Shown here: positions 25,581 through 35,091 of the stretch, piece by piece
Layout: every line of letters starts with the position of its first letter
Position numbering within the stretch: the stretch's first letter is position 1
Source: Clostridiaceae bacterium
GTDB taxonomy: Bacteria > Bacillota > Clostridia > Lachnospirales > Lachnospiraceae
DNA length: 64,000 bases
NCBI GenBank assembly: GCA_910575795.1
Contig: CAJTGE010000020.1
Span: 1-64,000, forward strand
Direction: 5' to 3'
Position numbers and translations under genes: made by a program
Notes under the pieces: model-generated
What the model was told of the DNA's origin: nothing
Databases searched by the model: none
What the model saw: only the letters and a program-made list of their open reading frames with translations

Positions 25581-26771
25581 ATGAAAGAAGTAATTTATCT
25601 CGACAACGCGGCGACGACGAGGACGAAGCCGGAGGTTGTCGGGGCAATGCTTCCGTATTTCACGGAATTTTACGGCAACCCCTCCTCTGTCTATGAGTTT
25701 TCGGCGGAGCCGAAGAGGGCGATTGCACACGCCAGGGAGACGATTGCAAAGTCGCTCGGCGCGAAGACGAATGAAATATATTTTACAAACGGCGGAACCG
25801 AATCGGACAACTGGGCTCTTGTGGCGACAGCAGAGGCGTACCAGGATAAGGGGAAGCATATTATCACGAGTAAAATCGAACATCACGCCGTTTTGCACAC
25901 CTGCGAATACCTGGAGAAGCGCGGCTTTGAGGTGACGTATCTGGATGTGGATGAGTTTGGCGTTGTAAAATTAGAGGAGTTAAAGAAGGCTGTCCGGCCG
26001 GATACGATCCTGATTTCAATTATGTTTGCAAACAATGAGATCGGGACGCTTGAGCCGATCCGGGAGATCGGCGCGATCGCAAAGGAGAGGGGCGTTTTGT
26101 TCCACACAGACGCGGTACAGGCATTTGGCCACGTCCCGATCGATGTGGATGAATACCACATTGACATGTTAAGCTCCAGCGCCCATAAGCTGAACGGCCC
26201 GCGGGGCGTGGGTTTTCTCTACATCCGCACAGGCGTAAAAAGCCGTTCCTTTATTCACGGCGGCGCGCAGGAGCGCAAACGCCGCGGCGGCACGGAGAAC
26301 ACGCCGGGGATCGCCGGGTTCGGGAAAGCGGTGGAGATGGCGATGGAGACTATGGAGGAGAGGACGAAAAAGGAGCGCGCGCTCCGGGATCACTTAATTG
26401 AGCGGGTGATGAAGGAAGTGCCTTTCACGAGGCTGAACGGCCATCCGGCGGACCGCCTCTCGAACAACGCCAATTTCGCGTTTCAGTTTATTGAGGGCGA
26501 ATCGCTGCTGATTATGCTGGATATGGACGGGATCTGCGCCTCCAGCGGTTCTGCCTGTACGTCAGGCTCCCTTGATCCGTCCCATGTGCTTCTGGCAATC
26601 GGCCTTCCGCATGAGATTGCCCATGGGTCCCTGCGGCTGACGGTGAGCGACGAGATTACGCGGGAGCAGATTGATACGACGGTGGAGAGCATCAAACGGA
26701 TTGTGGACCGCCTGCGCTCTATGTCGCCTCTTTATGAGGATTATATGAAGAAGAACGGGAAAAAACAGTAA
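25581..26771 (+). CDS. nifS: Cysteine desulfurase (NifS/IscS type)
   Basis: 396 residues, PLP enzyme that removes sulfur from cysteine for Fe-S clusters and tRNA thiolation. N-terminal YLDNAATTRTKPEV, PLP Lys in SSAHKLNGPRG (about 203-206), and the mobile loop SSGSACTSGSLDPSHVL with the active Cys (about 328). It leads the operon with the scaffold NifU and the tRNA thiolase MnmA, which receive its sulfur. Confidence 0.95.
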   Translation: MKEVIYLDNAATTRTKPEVVGAMLPYFTEFYGNPSSVYEFSAEPKRAIAHARETIAKSLGAKTNEIYFTNGGTESDNWALVATAEAYQDKGKHIITSKIEHHAVLHTCEYLEKRGFEVTYLDVDEFGVVKLEELKKAVRPDTILISIMFANNEIGTLEPIREIGAIAKERGVLFHTDAVQAFGHVPIDVDEYHIDMLSSSAHKLNGPRGVGFLYIRTGVKSRSFIHGGAQERKRRGGTENTPGIAGFGKAVEMAMETMEERTKKERALRDHLIERVMKEVPFTRLNGHPADRLSNNANFAFQFIEGESLLIMLDMDGICASSGSACTSGSLDPSHVLLAIGLPHEIAHGSLRLTVSDEITREQIDTTVESIKRIVDRLRSMSPLYEDYMKKNGKKQ

Positions 26772-26808
26772 TTGTTCAGACAACCTGGACGTTACAGACA
26801 ATAACGGA
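26772..26808. repeat. GTTCAG-type repeat between nifS and nifU
   Basis: TTGTTCAGACAACC followed by an inverted GTTACAG-ACAA segment. A degenerate member of the GTTCAG family, located within the transcript just after the nifS stop. Confidence 0.4.
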
Positions 26809-26837
26809 TCAAAGGACAGAGAGGAGAGCCATTTTAT

Positions 26838-27275
26838 ATGTACTCAGAAAAAGTAATGGATCATTTCCAGAACCCAAGGAACGTCGGAGAGATAGAGGAC
26901 GCGAGCGGCATGGGAACCGTGGGCAACGCCAAATGCGGGGACATCATGCGGATTTATCTGGATATTGACGATAATCAGATCATCCGGGACGTGAAGTTCA
27001 AGACTTTTGGCTGCGGCGCCGCGGTCGCCACGAGCAGCATGGCCACGGAGATGGTGAAGGGAAAGAGTATCCGCGAGGCCATGCAGGTGACGAACAAAGC
27101 GGTGATGGAAGCGCTTGACGGATTGCCTCCTGTTAAGGTACACTGTTCTTTGCTGGCAGAAGAAGCCATTCATGCCGCTTTGTGGGATTACGCGAAAAAG
27201 CATGGCATTGAGATAGAGGGGCTTTCACAGCCAAAGAGCGATATCGGCGAAGAAGAGACGGACGAAGAGTATTGA
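26838..27275 (+). CDS. nifU: Fe-S cluster scaffold protein (NifU/IscU type)
   Basis: 145 residues. Three conserved Cys for cluster assembly are in NAKCGD (Cys33 region), FGCGAAVATSS and KVHCSLLAEEA. The acidic tail (after about 125) is a common clostridial extension. It receives sulfur from the upstream desulfurase. Confidence 0.95.
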   Translation: MYSEKVMDHFQNPRNVGEIEDASGMGTVGNAKCGDIMRIYLDIDDNQIIRDVKFKTFGCGAAVATSSMATEMVKGKSIREAMQVTNKAVMEALDGLPPVKVHCSLLAEEAIHAALWDYAKKHGIEIEGLSQPKSDIGEEETDEEY

Positions 27276-27285
27276 TTGGAATTGG

Positions 27286-28365
27286 ATGAATAAGAAAAAA
27301 GTAGTGGTCGGCATGTCCGGAGGGGTAGACTCCTCCGTGGCTGCCTGGCTTTTGAAGGAACAGGGATATGACGTGATTGGCGTGACCATGCAGGTCTGGC
27401 AGGACGAGAGCCCGGAGGCCATGGAGGAAAACGGGGGCTGCTGCGGCTTAAGCGCCGTGGAGGACGCCAGAAGAGTGGCCGAGCGCCTGTCGATCCCGTA
27501 TTATGTGATGAACTTTAAAAAAGAGTTCAGAGAACACGTCATGGATTATTTCGTGCGGGAATACGTGTCGGGGAAGACTCCCAATCCCTGTATTGCCTGC
27601 AATCGTTTTGTGAAATGGGAGTCGCTTCTGGCGCGCAGCCTGGAGATCGGGGCGGATTATATTGCCACCGGCCATTACGCCAGGATTGAGAAGCTTTTAA
27701 ACGGCCGTTTTGCGGTGAAGAAATCCGTCACGGCGGCCAAGGATCAGACCTATGCGCTTTATAATCTGACCCAGCGTCAGCTTTCGCACACGCTGATGCC
27801 GGTCGGTTCATATACAAAAGAGGAGATCCGCGATATGGCGGGACGGCTGGGCCTTACAGTGGCCGGGAAGCCGGACAGCCAGGAGATTTGCTTTATTCCG
27901 GATCATGATTACGCAAAATTTATTCAGGAAAACACGGATTGCCGGATTGAGGAAGGCAATTTTATCGATAAAGACGGCCGCATACTGGGCCGGCATAAAG
28001 GCATCACCCATTACACCGTGGGGCAGAGAAAGGGTTTGGGCCTTTCGATGGGACGCCCTGTCTTTGTGACAGAGATCCGCCCGGAGACAAATGAGGTGGT
28101 GATTGGAGAAAATGAGGATGTATTTTCAGAGAGGCTTTTCTGCAGCCATGTAAACTGGATGGCAATAGAGGGCCTGTTTGGGGAAGAGATGCGGGTGACT
28201 GCCAGGATCCGCTACAGCCATAAGGGCGCTCCCTGCCTGATCCGCGAGACAGACGACGGACGGGTGGAGTGTATATTTGACGAGCCGCAGAGGGCGGCTG
28301 CGCCGGGACAGGCGGTGGTGTTTTACGATGGGGATCTGGTGGTCGGAGGAGGAACCATCTTATGA
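27286..28365 (+). CDS. mnmA: tRNA-specific 2-thiouridylase
   Basis: 359 residues. P-loop GMSGGVDSSVAAW (9-21), catalytic Cys in NPCIACNRFVKW (about 99-105) and second Cys in SQEICFIPD (about 200). Thiolates U34 of Glu, Gln and Lys tRNAs using sulfur from the desulfurase. Starts 10 bp after nifU. Confidence 0.96.
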   Translation: MNKKKVVVGMSGGVDSSVAAWLLKEQGYDVIGVTMQVWQDESPEAMEENGGCCGLSAVEDARRVAERLSIPYYVMNFKKEFREHVMDYFVREYVSGKTPNPCIACNRFVKWESLLARSLEIGADYIATGHYARIEKLLNGRFAVKKSVTAAKDQTYALYNLTQRQLSHTLMPVGSYTKEEIRDMAGRLGLTVAGKPDSQEICFIPDHDYAKFIQENTDCRIEEGNFIDKDGRILGRHKGITHYTVGQRKGLGLSMGRPVFVTEIRPETNEVVIGENEDVFSERLFCSHVNWMAIEGLFGEEMRVTARIRYSHKGAPCLIRETDDGRVECIFDEPQRAAAPGQAVVFYDGDLVVGGGTIL

Positions 28366-29606
28366 TAAAAGAATTCTGCGGCAGGAGGGCGGGTCTTCTG
28401 CTCTGCGCCTGTCTGGCCATGGCCGGCCTTTCCGGCTGCGCGGCCTATAAAGAGATTGATTTGACAAATGGACAGGAAACGGTAAGCGGCCGGGAGGCCG
28501 GGGATATAAAAAGGCAAAATGGCGGGGAGGCGGCGCAGGGCGAAAGCGCCGGCGCTCCGGGAGACGGGATTGTGACGCACAGCGTAACGCTGGAGGATGA
28601 GAGAAGCGCGATGGCCGCGGACGGCGAGGCCGTGGCGGATGTGAGCTCCCTGGACAGCGGCATCACCATGGCAAACGGGTTCACGGAGGTGGACGAGACG
28701 GTTGTGATCACGCAGGATCTCGTAAATGTGCGCGCCGGATGCGGGACAGAGTACGAGGTGGTGACACAGCTAAACCGCGGAGACAGCGTGAAGCGGACCG
28801 GCTACAGCGACGGGTGGAGCCGGATTCTCTATAAAGATCGGACATGCTATGTGCTGTCGGAGTTTGTCATGAAGGCCGGCGCGTCCGGGCCGGCCGACGG
28901 CTGGGCGGAGAGCGTATCCGCCTTTGAAAACGGGGAGGCCGCGCCGGCAAGGTCCATCGAAGCGCCGGCGGCGTTCAACGGGCGGATCATTGCCATCGAC
29001 GCAGGCCATCAGACAAAGGCAAACCCGGAAAAGGAGCCGATCGGCCCCGGCTCCTCGACCATGAAGGCCAAGGTCGAGGCCGGAGGAGAGGGCGTTTCAA
29101 CCGGGATCCCGGAATATAAGCTGACCCTGGCAGTCGCCTTTAAGGTAAAGCGGATCCTGGAGGAACGGGGCTATCAGGTGGTGATGATCCGCGAGAGCAA
29201 TGACGTGAATTTAAGCAATGCCAAGCGGGCGGAGATGGCGAACCGCAGCGGCGCGTCAGTTCTGGTGAGAATCCACGCCAATTCGCTTGACAACGCCACG
29301 GTTCACGGGACGCTGTCCATGTGCCAGACGGCGAACAATCCGTACAACGGCGATCTGCACAGCCAGAGCTATTCCCTGTCAAAAAAGGTCACGGACAGCA
29401 TCTGCGCGGCGACCGGCTTTAAAAACCGCGGCGTGCAGGAGACAGACACCATGAGCTGCATCAACTGGAGCGAGATTCCGGTCACGCATGTGGAGATGGG
29501 CTTTATGAGCAACCCCGAGGAGGATCAGAAGATGGCCCAGGATGAGTACCAGGAGCTGATCGCAGGGGGAATTGCCAACGGGATTGACGCATATTTTGCA
29601 GAATAA
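28362..29606 (+). CDS. N-acetylmuramoyl-L-alanine amidase with SH3 domain, lipoprotein
   Basis: 414 residues. Signal peptide with lipobox LSGC (Cys26), a linker, a bacterial SH3 domain (about 112-170, VNVRAGCGTEYEVVTQLNRG) and an Amidase_3 domain from about 207 (IIAIDAGHQ, GIPEYKLTLA, VRIHANS, and THVEMGFMSN with zinc and catalytic residues). It cleaves peptide from peptidoglycan outside the cell. ATG overlaps the mnmA stop. Confidence 0.92.
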   Translation: MIKEFCGRRAGLLLCACLAMAGLSGCAAYKEIDLTNGQETVSGREAGDIKRQNGGEAAQGESAGAPGDGIVTHSVTLEDERSAMAADGEAVADVSSLDSGITMANGFTEVDETVVITQDLVNVRAGCGTEYEVVTQLNRGDSVKRTGYSDGWSRILYKDRTCYVLSEFVMKAGASGPADGWAESVSAFENGEAAPARSIEAPAAFNGRIIAIDAGHQTKANPEKEPIGPGSSTMKAKVEAGGEGVSTGIPEYKLTLAVAFKVKRILEERGYQVVMIRESNDVNLSNAKRAEMANRSGASVLVRIHANSLDNATVHGTLSMCQTANNPYNGDLHSQSYSLSKKVTDSICAATGFKNRGVQETDTMSCINWSEIPVTHVEMGFMSNPEEDQKMAQDEYQELIAGGIANGIDAYFAE

Positions 29607-29624
29607 GAAATAAAGGAGACATTG

Positions 29625-29981
29625 ATGAAATATCCGTTCATTAAAAATGTACATCACGAGGAGGTCTTCTCTCTGGCCGGGCAGGTTCAGGCTGCGCAGG
29701 GCCAGATTGTGAGCAAAACGCTGGCCCAGAATCGGGCGGTCAGCGTGACGCTGTTTGCGTTTGCACAGGGCGAGGAGATATCCACGCACGATTCAAAGGG
29801 AGACGCGTTTGTAACCGTGCTGGAGGGATGCGGGCGCTTTACGGTGGACGGGATGGACTATCTGGTCCATGCCGGGGAGGCGCTGGTCATGCCGGCACAG
29901 AAGCCGCATGCGGTTTATGCACAGGAGGCGTTTAAGATGATGCTCACGGTCGTTTTCCCGGAGGACGGGGCGCAGGAGTAA
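29625..29981 (+). CDS. Small cupin-domain protein
   Basis: 118 residues forming one cupin barrel: FAQGEEISTHDSKGDAF (first motif, one His), VLEGCGRFTVDG, and MPAQKPHAVYA (second motif). Metal ligands are fewer than in canonical cupins. Function unknown; likely a small-molecule binding protein. AAAGGAG precedes the ATG. Confidence 0.8.
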   Translation: MKYPFIKNVHHEEVFSLAGQVQAAQGQIVSKTLAQNRAVSVTLFAFAQGEEISTHDSKGDAFVTVLEGCGRFTVDGMDYLVHAGEALVMPAQKPHAVYAQEAFKMMLTVVFPEDGAQE

Positions 29982-30076
29982 GGCGGCTCCCTCACGGTTT
30001 CCCCGGCCCGCATATTCCGCCATTAATTTTATAACAGATCATCGGGATATGAACCGTGAAAAAATAAAGACCAACA

Positions 30077-30110
30077 AAAAAACTCCCCGCAGCGGGCTGT
30101 GGGGAGTTTT
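30077..30110 (-). terminator. Terminator of tRNA-Ser
   Basis: On the minus strand CTCCCC and GGGGAG pair and are followed by a run of seven T. It also faces the convergent cupin gene. Confidence 0.8.
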
Positions 30111-30125
30111 CGATATGTAAAAAGC

Positions 30126-30215
30126 GGAGACGGAGGGATTCGAACCCTCGTACCGGCTCAACGCCGGTAAACTGATTTCGAGTCAGCCCCGTTACGGCCG
30201 CTTCGGTACGTCTCC
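30126..30215 (-). tRNA. tRNA-Ser (anticodon CGA)
   Basis: A 90-nt cloverleaf with 7-bp acceptor stem (GGAGACG/CGTCTCC), anticodon loop ACTCGAAAT giving CGA (reads UCG), a long type II variable arm (GCCGG...CCGGT) and T loop GGTTCGAATCC. No CCA is encoded. A terminator follows. Confidence 0.95.
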
Positions 30216-30317
30216 GGACAGGCAGTGATTACTGCGTCTTTTGTATTATACCTGATCATTTTGATTTTGTCACCTATTATTTTTTTAAAAATCCAGAAAT
30301 ATACAGGAGGAAAAAAC

Positions 30318-31490
30318 GTGAAATTTGCAAGACGGATGGATCGGTTTGGGGAGGGCGTGTTCTCCATGCTGGCCCAGATGAGGGATAAGCGGGCGAAAGA
30401 GGGAGGGGCGATCGTGGATCTGAGCATCGGAGCTCCCAATATTCCGCCGGCGCCCCATATTTTAAAGGCGCTCAGCGAGGAATGCCTTGTGCCTGAGAAT
30501 TATTTGTATGCGATCAATGACACAGAGGAGCTTTTGGAAGCGGCAGCCGCCTGGTATCAGAGGCGCTATGGCGTGTCCCTGGATCCGGGAACCGAGATCT
30601 GCTCGCTTTTGGGCTCCCAGGAGGGGCTTTCGCATATTGCGCTGTCAATTGTGGACGAGGGCGATGTGGTTCTGGTTCCGGATCCCTGTTATCCGGTCTT
30701 TGCCGACGGGCCGTCGCTGGCGGGGGCAAAGCTTGTGTATATGGAGCAGAAGAGGGAGCGCGGTTATATCATCGATTTGAAGGCGATTCCCGAGGAGGCG
30801 GCCAGGGCGGCGAAGCTGATGCTCGTATCCTACCCCAATAATCCGACAACGGCCGTGGCGCCGGATTCGTTTTATGAGGAGCTCGTTGCCTTTGCCAGGA
30901 AATACGAGATCATTGTGCTGCACGACAACGCGTACAGCGAGCTGGTGTTCGACGGCCGTACATGCGGGAGCTTCCTTGCCTTTCCGGGGGCAAAGGAGGT
31001 GGGCGTGGAATTTAATTCCCTGTCAAAGACGTACGGCCTGGCCGGGGCGCGGGTGGGCTTTTGTATCGGGAACCGCGAAGTAGTGGGGCGTCTGAAAACG
31101 TTAAAGAGCAATATGGACTATGGGATGTTTCTCCCTGTCCAGAAGGCGGCGGTTGCGGCCGTGACCGGGGATCAGGCGTGTGTGGCGGCGACGAGGGCCG
31201 CGTATGAGAGAAGGCGCGACTTGCTCTGCGAAGGCTTTGGCCGCATCGGCTGGCCGATCGAAAAGCCGGCGGGGACGATGTTTGTGTGGGCCGGGCTCCC
31301 GGCCGGATTTGACAGCTCGCTTTTGTTTGTGCAGGAGCTGTTTGAGAGATCCGGCGTGCTGACAACGCCTGGCAGCGCGTTTGGCCCCTCGGGCGAGGGC
31401 TATGTGCGGATGGCGCTGGTACAGGACGAGGAGGCCATCGAATGCGCGCTGGCGGCTGTGGACGCGTGCGGCATTTTGAAGGGGAGATGA
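30318..31490 (+). CDS. Class I/II aminotransferase (LL-DAP aminotransferase-like)
   Basis: 390 residues, PLP fold type I. Motifs: SIGAPNIPPAPHI, LGSQEGLSH (about 98-106), SYPNNPTTA, and the PLP-Lys SLSKTYGLAGARVGF (about 236-250). Closest in feel to DapL-like and related aminotransferases; the substrate cannot be decided. GTG start at 30318 with AGGAGG 7 nt upstream; the longer frame reads into the tRNA spacer. Runs into vanZ-like and truA genes. Confidence 0.88.
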   Translation: MKFARRMDRFGEGVFSMLAQMRDKRAKEGGAIVDLSIGAPNIPPAPHILKALSEECLVPENYLYAINDTEELLEAAAAWYQRRYGVSLDPGTEICSLLGSQEGLSHIALSIVDEGDVVLVPDPCYPVFADGPSLAGAKLVYMEQKRERGYIIDLKAIPEEAARAAKLMLVSYPNNPTTAVAPDSFYEELVAFARKYEIIVLHDNAYSELVFDGRTCGSFLAFPGAKEVGVEFNSLSKTYGLAGARVGFCIGNREVVGRLKTLKSNMDYGMFLPVQKAAVAAVTGDQACVAATRAAYERRRDLLCEGFGRIGWPIEKPAGTMFVWAGLPAGFDSSLLFVQELFERSGVLTTPGSAFGPSGEGYVRMALVQDEEAIECALAAVDACGILKGR

Positions 31491-31494
31491 GGGA

Positions 31495-31998
31495 ATGGGT
31501 AAGGCGAGGCGCTATATCTGGCAGGCAGTCCTGATCCTTTATATTGCGTTTATTTTTTCAAATTCTCTCACGCCGGCGGCGAGATCCTCGGCGGAGAGCG
31601 GTTTTGTGATGGCAAAGATCCATGCGCTTTTGGGGGCGATTGGGATGAGGGACGTGTCCTGGCTGACAGAGCATCTGATCCGCAAGGGAGCGCATTTTAC
31701 GGAATACACGCTGATGGGAATTCTGCTGTTTCGGAGTATGAAAACACTGGATTGCGGGAAGATAGTAATAGTGAGGAAGATCCATGAGGCCGCTGCGTTT
31801 ATGATTCCCTTTGTGGACGAGACGCTTCAGCTCTTTACAGAAGGCCGTTCAGGGCAGATAAGCGACGTATGGCTCGATATGTGCGGCGTCGCGGCCGGTC
31901 TTTGTATTTCGTGGGTAACCGTTCAGATCGGCGTGCGCCTTCACCGCGCCGGCCGTGCGAAACGCAGCGGCCGCGGGCTTACTGGCGGATGGATTTAA
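31495..31998 (+). CDS. VanZ-family membrane protein
   Basis: 167 residues. First helix VLILYIAFIFSNS, the conserved IRKGAHFTEYTLMG, a further helical region and the motif DETLQLFTEGRSGQISDVWLD. Typical VanZ-like length. Four bp after the aminotransferase stop. Role unclear; VanZ gives low-level teicoplanin resistance, but most homologues are not linked to that. Confidence 0.88.
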   Translation: MGKARRYIWQAVLILYIAFIFSNSLTPAARSSAESGFVMAKIHALLGAIGMRDVSWLTEHLIRKGAHFTEYTLMGILLFRSMKTLDCGKIVIVRKIHEAAAFMIPFVDETLQLFTEGRSGQISDVWLDMCGVAAGLCISWVTVQIGVRLHRAGRAKRSGRGLTGGWI

Positions 31999-32029
31999 AG
32001 AGGGCGCGGCAGGGAGGTTTGAGGAGACT

Positions 32030-32788
32030 GTGAGAGGAACTAATATAAAGATTGTCCTTCAGTATGACGGGACGCGCTATGACGGCTGGCAGAAGCAGGG
32101 GAATACGGACAGGACCATACAGGGAAGGCTGGAGCGCATCCTGGAGCGGATGACGGGACAGCCGGTGGAGGTGTATGGCTCGGGGCGGACGGACGCGGGC
32201 GTGCATGCCCTGCGGCAGACGGCCAATTTCTATCTTCCCCCGGACAGTCAGGGGAAGGAATGGACGCCGGAGGCGGCGCGGGATGCGCTGAACCGGTATC
32301 TGCCGGAGGATATCGCTGTTTTGGAGGCAGATCATGTTCCGGAGCGCTTCCACAGCCGCCTGCACGCAGTGTCAAAGACGTATCTGTACCGGATTGAGAC
32401 GGCAAAGCGGGCCGATGTATTTCAGCGGAAATATGTTTACATATTGGGAAGGACGCTGGATGCAGACGCGATGGAGCGCGCGGCCCTCTTCCTGGCCGGG
32501 AGGCATGATTTCAGGGGGTTTTCTTCCCTGAAGCGGACCAGGAAATCCACGGTCCGCACACTGGATCTGCCGGAGATCCGGACAGAGAAAAGCCGGGTGG
32601 AGCTTCGCTTTACGGGGGACGGCTTTCTCTACCATATGGTGCGGATCATGGCCGGGACGCTGATAGAGGCGGGGCTCCATGAGCGGAGCGCCGAATCGGT
32701 CAGGGAGGTTCTTGAGAGCGGGGACCGCTCGCTGGCAGGATTTACCGCCCCGCCGCAGGGGCTGTTTCTGGCGGATGTGCGTTATTAA
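32030..32788 (+). CDS. truA: tRNA pseudouridine synthase A
   Basis: 252 residues. Makes pseudouridine at tRNA positions 38-40. Catalytic Asp in SGRTDAGVHA (about 51-60), preceded by YDGWQKQGN, and later FTGDGFLYHMVRIMAGTL. GTG start at 32030 after GAGGAG/AGGGAGG. It overlaps the 3' end of the VanZ-like gene only in the long frame; the chosen start lies after it. Confidence 0.95.
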   Translation: MRGTNIKIVLQYDGTRYDGWQKQGNTDRTIQGRLERILERMTGQPVEVYGSGRTDAGVHALRQTANFYLPPDSQGKEWTPEAARDALNRYLPEDIAVLEADHVPERFHSRLHAVSKTYLYRIETAKRADVFQRKYVYILGRTLDADAMERAALFLAGRHDFRGFSSLKRTRKSTVRTLDLPEIRTEKSRVELRFTGDGFLYHMVRIMAGTLIEAGLHERSAESVREVLESGDRSLAGFTAPPQGLFLADVRY

Positions 32789-32880
32789 AATTCCACCTGC
32801 GCTAATCCAACGTCTCGCCTGCATTGCTATAAATGACATGCAGGCAAGTCATTGGATTGCAACCGCACAGGTGGAAAAAT
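32786..32880. repeat. Large imperfect palindrome after truA
   Basis: Nested arms CCACCTG/CAGGTGG, AATCCAA/TTGGATT and GCCTGCAT/ATGCAGGC fold a ~90-bp imperfect hairpin flanked by AAAATT and AAATTT. There is no poly-T tail, so it may be a small palindromic insertion (MITE-like) that now serves as the boundary after truA. Confidence 0.55.
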
Positions 32881-32944
32881 TTCCAAAGCATGCAATAAGA
32901 TACGGTTTTGGTGCATTAAACAAGTAGAAAGGAATTCATGGTCC

Positions 32945-33535
32945 ATGTTTTTGATGGGGATATTGACAGCCTTAGACGAGCCGGCCGCTTATGACAGGAT
33001 GAGCGACGAGAAGCTGCTTTTACTGGTCGCCAAAGGGGATCAGGATGCATTTTTGCGGCTCTACCATAATACAGATAAGACGATATACGGCTTCATTTTA
33101 TCCATAATGCGCAGCCCGCAGGATGCGGAGGAGGTCATGCAGGAGACGTATTTAAAGGTCTGGACCAGCGCGGGAAGCTACAAGTCGCAGGGAAAGCCCC
33201 TGGCCTGGATGTTTACCATCGCCAGAAATCTCTGTTATATGAAGTTCCGCGATCAGAAGCATGTGGCCGATATCGGCCTTGCCGATTTATCGGAGATGGA
33301 GACAGGGGAATTCTGTCCTCAGATTGAGGACGCGGCGGATAAGCTCGTGCTTCACGCCGCGCTCTGTATCCTCGGCGAGGAGGAACGGCAGATTGTGCTG
33401 TTACATACAACAGCGGGGATGAAGCACCGGGAGATCGCGGCGGCCTTGCAGCTTCCGCTTCCCACCGTACTGTCCAAGTACAATCGCGCCATGAAGAAAC
33501 TGCAAAAACATTTGAGAGAGGAGGAAGGACATTGA
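32945..33535 (+). CDS. ECF-type RNA polymerase sigma factor
   Basis: 196 residues. Region 2 (AKGDQDAFLRLYHNTDKTIY through PQDAEEVMQETYLKVW) and region 4 (EERQIVLLHTTAGMKHREIA, LQLPLPTVLSKYNRAMKKL). It directs transcription of a small stress or envelope regulon. The next gene, overlapping by 4 bp, encodes its membrane anti-sigma factor. Start is uncertain: ATG 32945 or 32954. Confidence 0.88.
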   Translation: MFLMGILTALDEPAAYDRMSDEKLLLLVAKGDQDAFLRLYHNTDKTIYGFILSIMRSPQDAEEVMQETYLKVWTSAGSYKSQGKPLAWMFTIARNLCYMKFRDQKHVADIGLADLSEMETGEFCPQIEDAADKLVLHAALCILGEEERQIVLLHTTAGMKHREIAAALQLPLPTVLSKYNRAMKKLQKHLREEEGH

Positions 33536-35091
33536 CCGATCATTCGGACCTTAAATGGAATAATGACGAGATAGCCGGGCATCTTCGATCGGCAGTGGAA
33601 GCCCTGACTCCGGATGTTCTGAGCAGGATTGATTTCACGACGCCCCAGGAGATTTACGCCGGGCCGTCAAAAACCGTAAGGCTTTACAGGAGGATGAGGA
33701 CAGCCGCGCTCGCGGCGGCCGCGTGCCTGGCGCTGGCGGTCGTGAGCGGGGGCGTAGCGGGCTACCAGAACCGGAGAGTGGATTCCGTGATCGGGATCGA
33801 CGTGAACCCCAGCATCGAGCTGTCCGTGAACCGGAGGGATAAGGTGCTGCGCGCAGAAGCATTGAACGCAGACGCCCGCGAGGTGCTTGACAACATGGAT
33901 CTGGAGAATGTCGATCTGGATATTGCGGTGAACGCGCTGATAGGATCCATGGTGCGCCATGGCTATTTAGACGACCTGGACAATGCGATTCTGGTGACTG
34001 TGGCGAATAAGGATACGGAAAAAGCGGCTGTCCTGCGCCAGGATGTGGTGATTGACATCGAGGCGTCCTTGGAGGAGCACAAGGTACAGGCCGTGGTCTA
34101 TGATCAGCAGGCCCTGGATAAAAGCGAGGTGCAGGAGCTGGCGCAGGAATACGGCATCTCCTACGGGAAGGCGTATTTCCTCTGGGAGCTGATCGAGGAA
34201 AATGATTTAAGCCATGAGGAGATGGAAGCCTTTTCCGGCATGACCATGGAAGAGATTGCCAGGGAGATCGCGGAGCGATCCTACAGCGTGCGCGGCGGCA
34301 ATGAAGCGGACGCCGGGGCGCGGGAAGGCGGTGAAACCGGTATGGAATCCTCATTTGAGAGCCGTCCGTCCGCATCGCAGACGACATGGGAGGAGACGCC
34401 GGAGGCGTCCTCTGAGAGCGCGTCGCCGGAGCCGGGCAGCGCGGCGCAGGATACATCCGCGCCAGCGGAAAGCGCGTCGCAGACAGCCGCCACAGAGCCG
34501 GCCCTGACGCTCCCGGAAACTACGGAGAGCTTTGTGGAGGACGAGACAGGGGGAAAACGCGTCCGCATCGATTATGTGGACTTTGAGAACGGCTATTTAA
34601 ACGTCATATTCCGTGAAAAGGTCAAGTGGAAAAATCCGACCATTTCCGTGACGGACGAGAACGGCCAGAGCTATCCGGCCCGCATTGAAGACACAGGCCC
34701 GGATTCCTGCGGAATCTCCGTCAAAGGGCTGGAGGGCGGACGGGACTACAGCTTCACGCTGGGCGGCGTGGCCGTGAGGGAAGGCGGCGCGACCGGAAGC
34801 GTCAGGGGCTATTTTGACACGCCTGACATCGCAGACGAGCTCCTGGAAAGCCAGGAGACGGAGGACGACGGGGAGGATGACGACGACGGCGGCAGGGAAA
34901 GCGGCGCCAGCCGTGAGGACGACGATAATGGGAGCGGGACAGACGTCTCCCGAGCGCCGTCGGATCCTTCCGGCTCGGACACGGAGGACGCGGCCCGGCC
35001 TGACGCGGCGCAGGGCGCAGAGCCGGAAGCGGGAACGCAGGAGCCGTCCGGAAGCGATGCGCCGGACAGCGCGCCCGGGGAGTCTTTATAA
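33532..35091 (+). CDS. RsgI-like transmembrane anti-sigma factor
   Basis: 519 residues. A short cytoplasmic sigma-binding part (1-55), one transmembrane helix (about 57-78), then the RsgI core with IGIDVNPSIELSVN near 88-101; in known RsgI proteins the Asn-Pro bond in this motif is autocleaved. The rest is outside the cell: a DLSHEEMEAFSGMT region, long Ser/Glu/Ala low complexity, a beta-rich domain (about 343-425) and an acidic tail. TTG start with GAGGAGG, overlapping the sigma stop (TTGA). It should hold the sigma factor until an envelope signal arrives. Confidence 0.85.
   Translation: MTDHSDLKWNNDEIAGHLRSAVEALTPDVLSRIDFTTPQEIYAGPSKTVRLYRRMRTAALAAAACLALAVVSGGVAGYQNRRVDSVIGIDVNPSIELSVNRRDKVLRAEALNADAREVLDNMDLENVDLDIAVNALIGSMVRHGYLDDLDNAILVTVANKDTEKAAVLRQDVVIDIEASLEEHKVQAVVYDQQALDKSEVQELAQEYGISYGKAYFLWELIEENDLSHEEMEAFSGMTMEEIAREIAERSYSVRGGNEADAGAREGGETGMESSFESRPSASQTTWEETPEASSESASPEPGSAAQDTSAPAESASQTAATEPALTLPETTESFVEDETGGKRVRIDYVDFENGYLNVIFREKVKWKNPTISVTDENGQSYPARIEDTGPDSCGISVKGLEGGRDYSFTLGGVAVREGGATGSVRGYFDTPDIADELLESQETEDDGEDDDDGGRESGASREDDDNGSGTDVSRAPSDPSGSDTEDAARPDAAQGAEPEAGTQEPSGSDAPDSAPGESL

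Noticed and set aside
30225..30317. N-terminal hydrophobic extension of the aminotransferase
   Set aside because: It starts next to the tRNA gene, lacks a ribosome site, and the GTG at 30318 follows a perfect AGGAGG.
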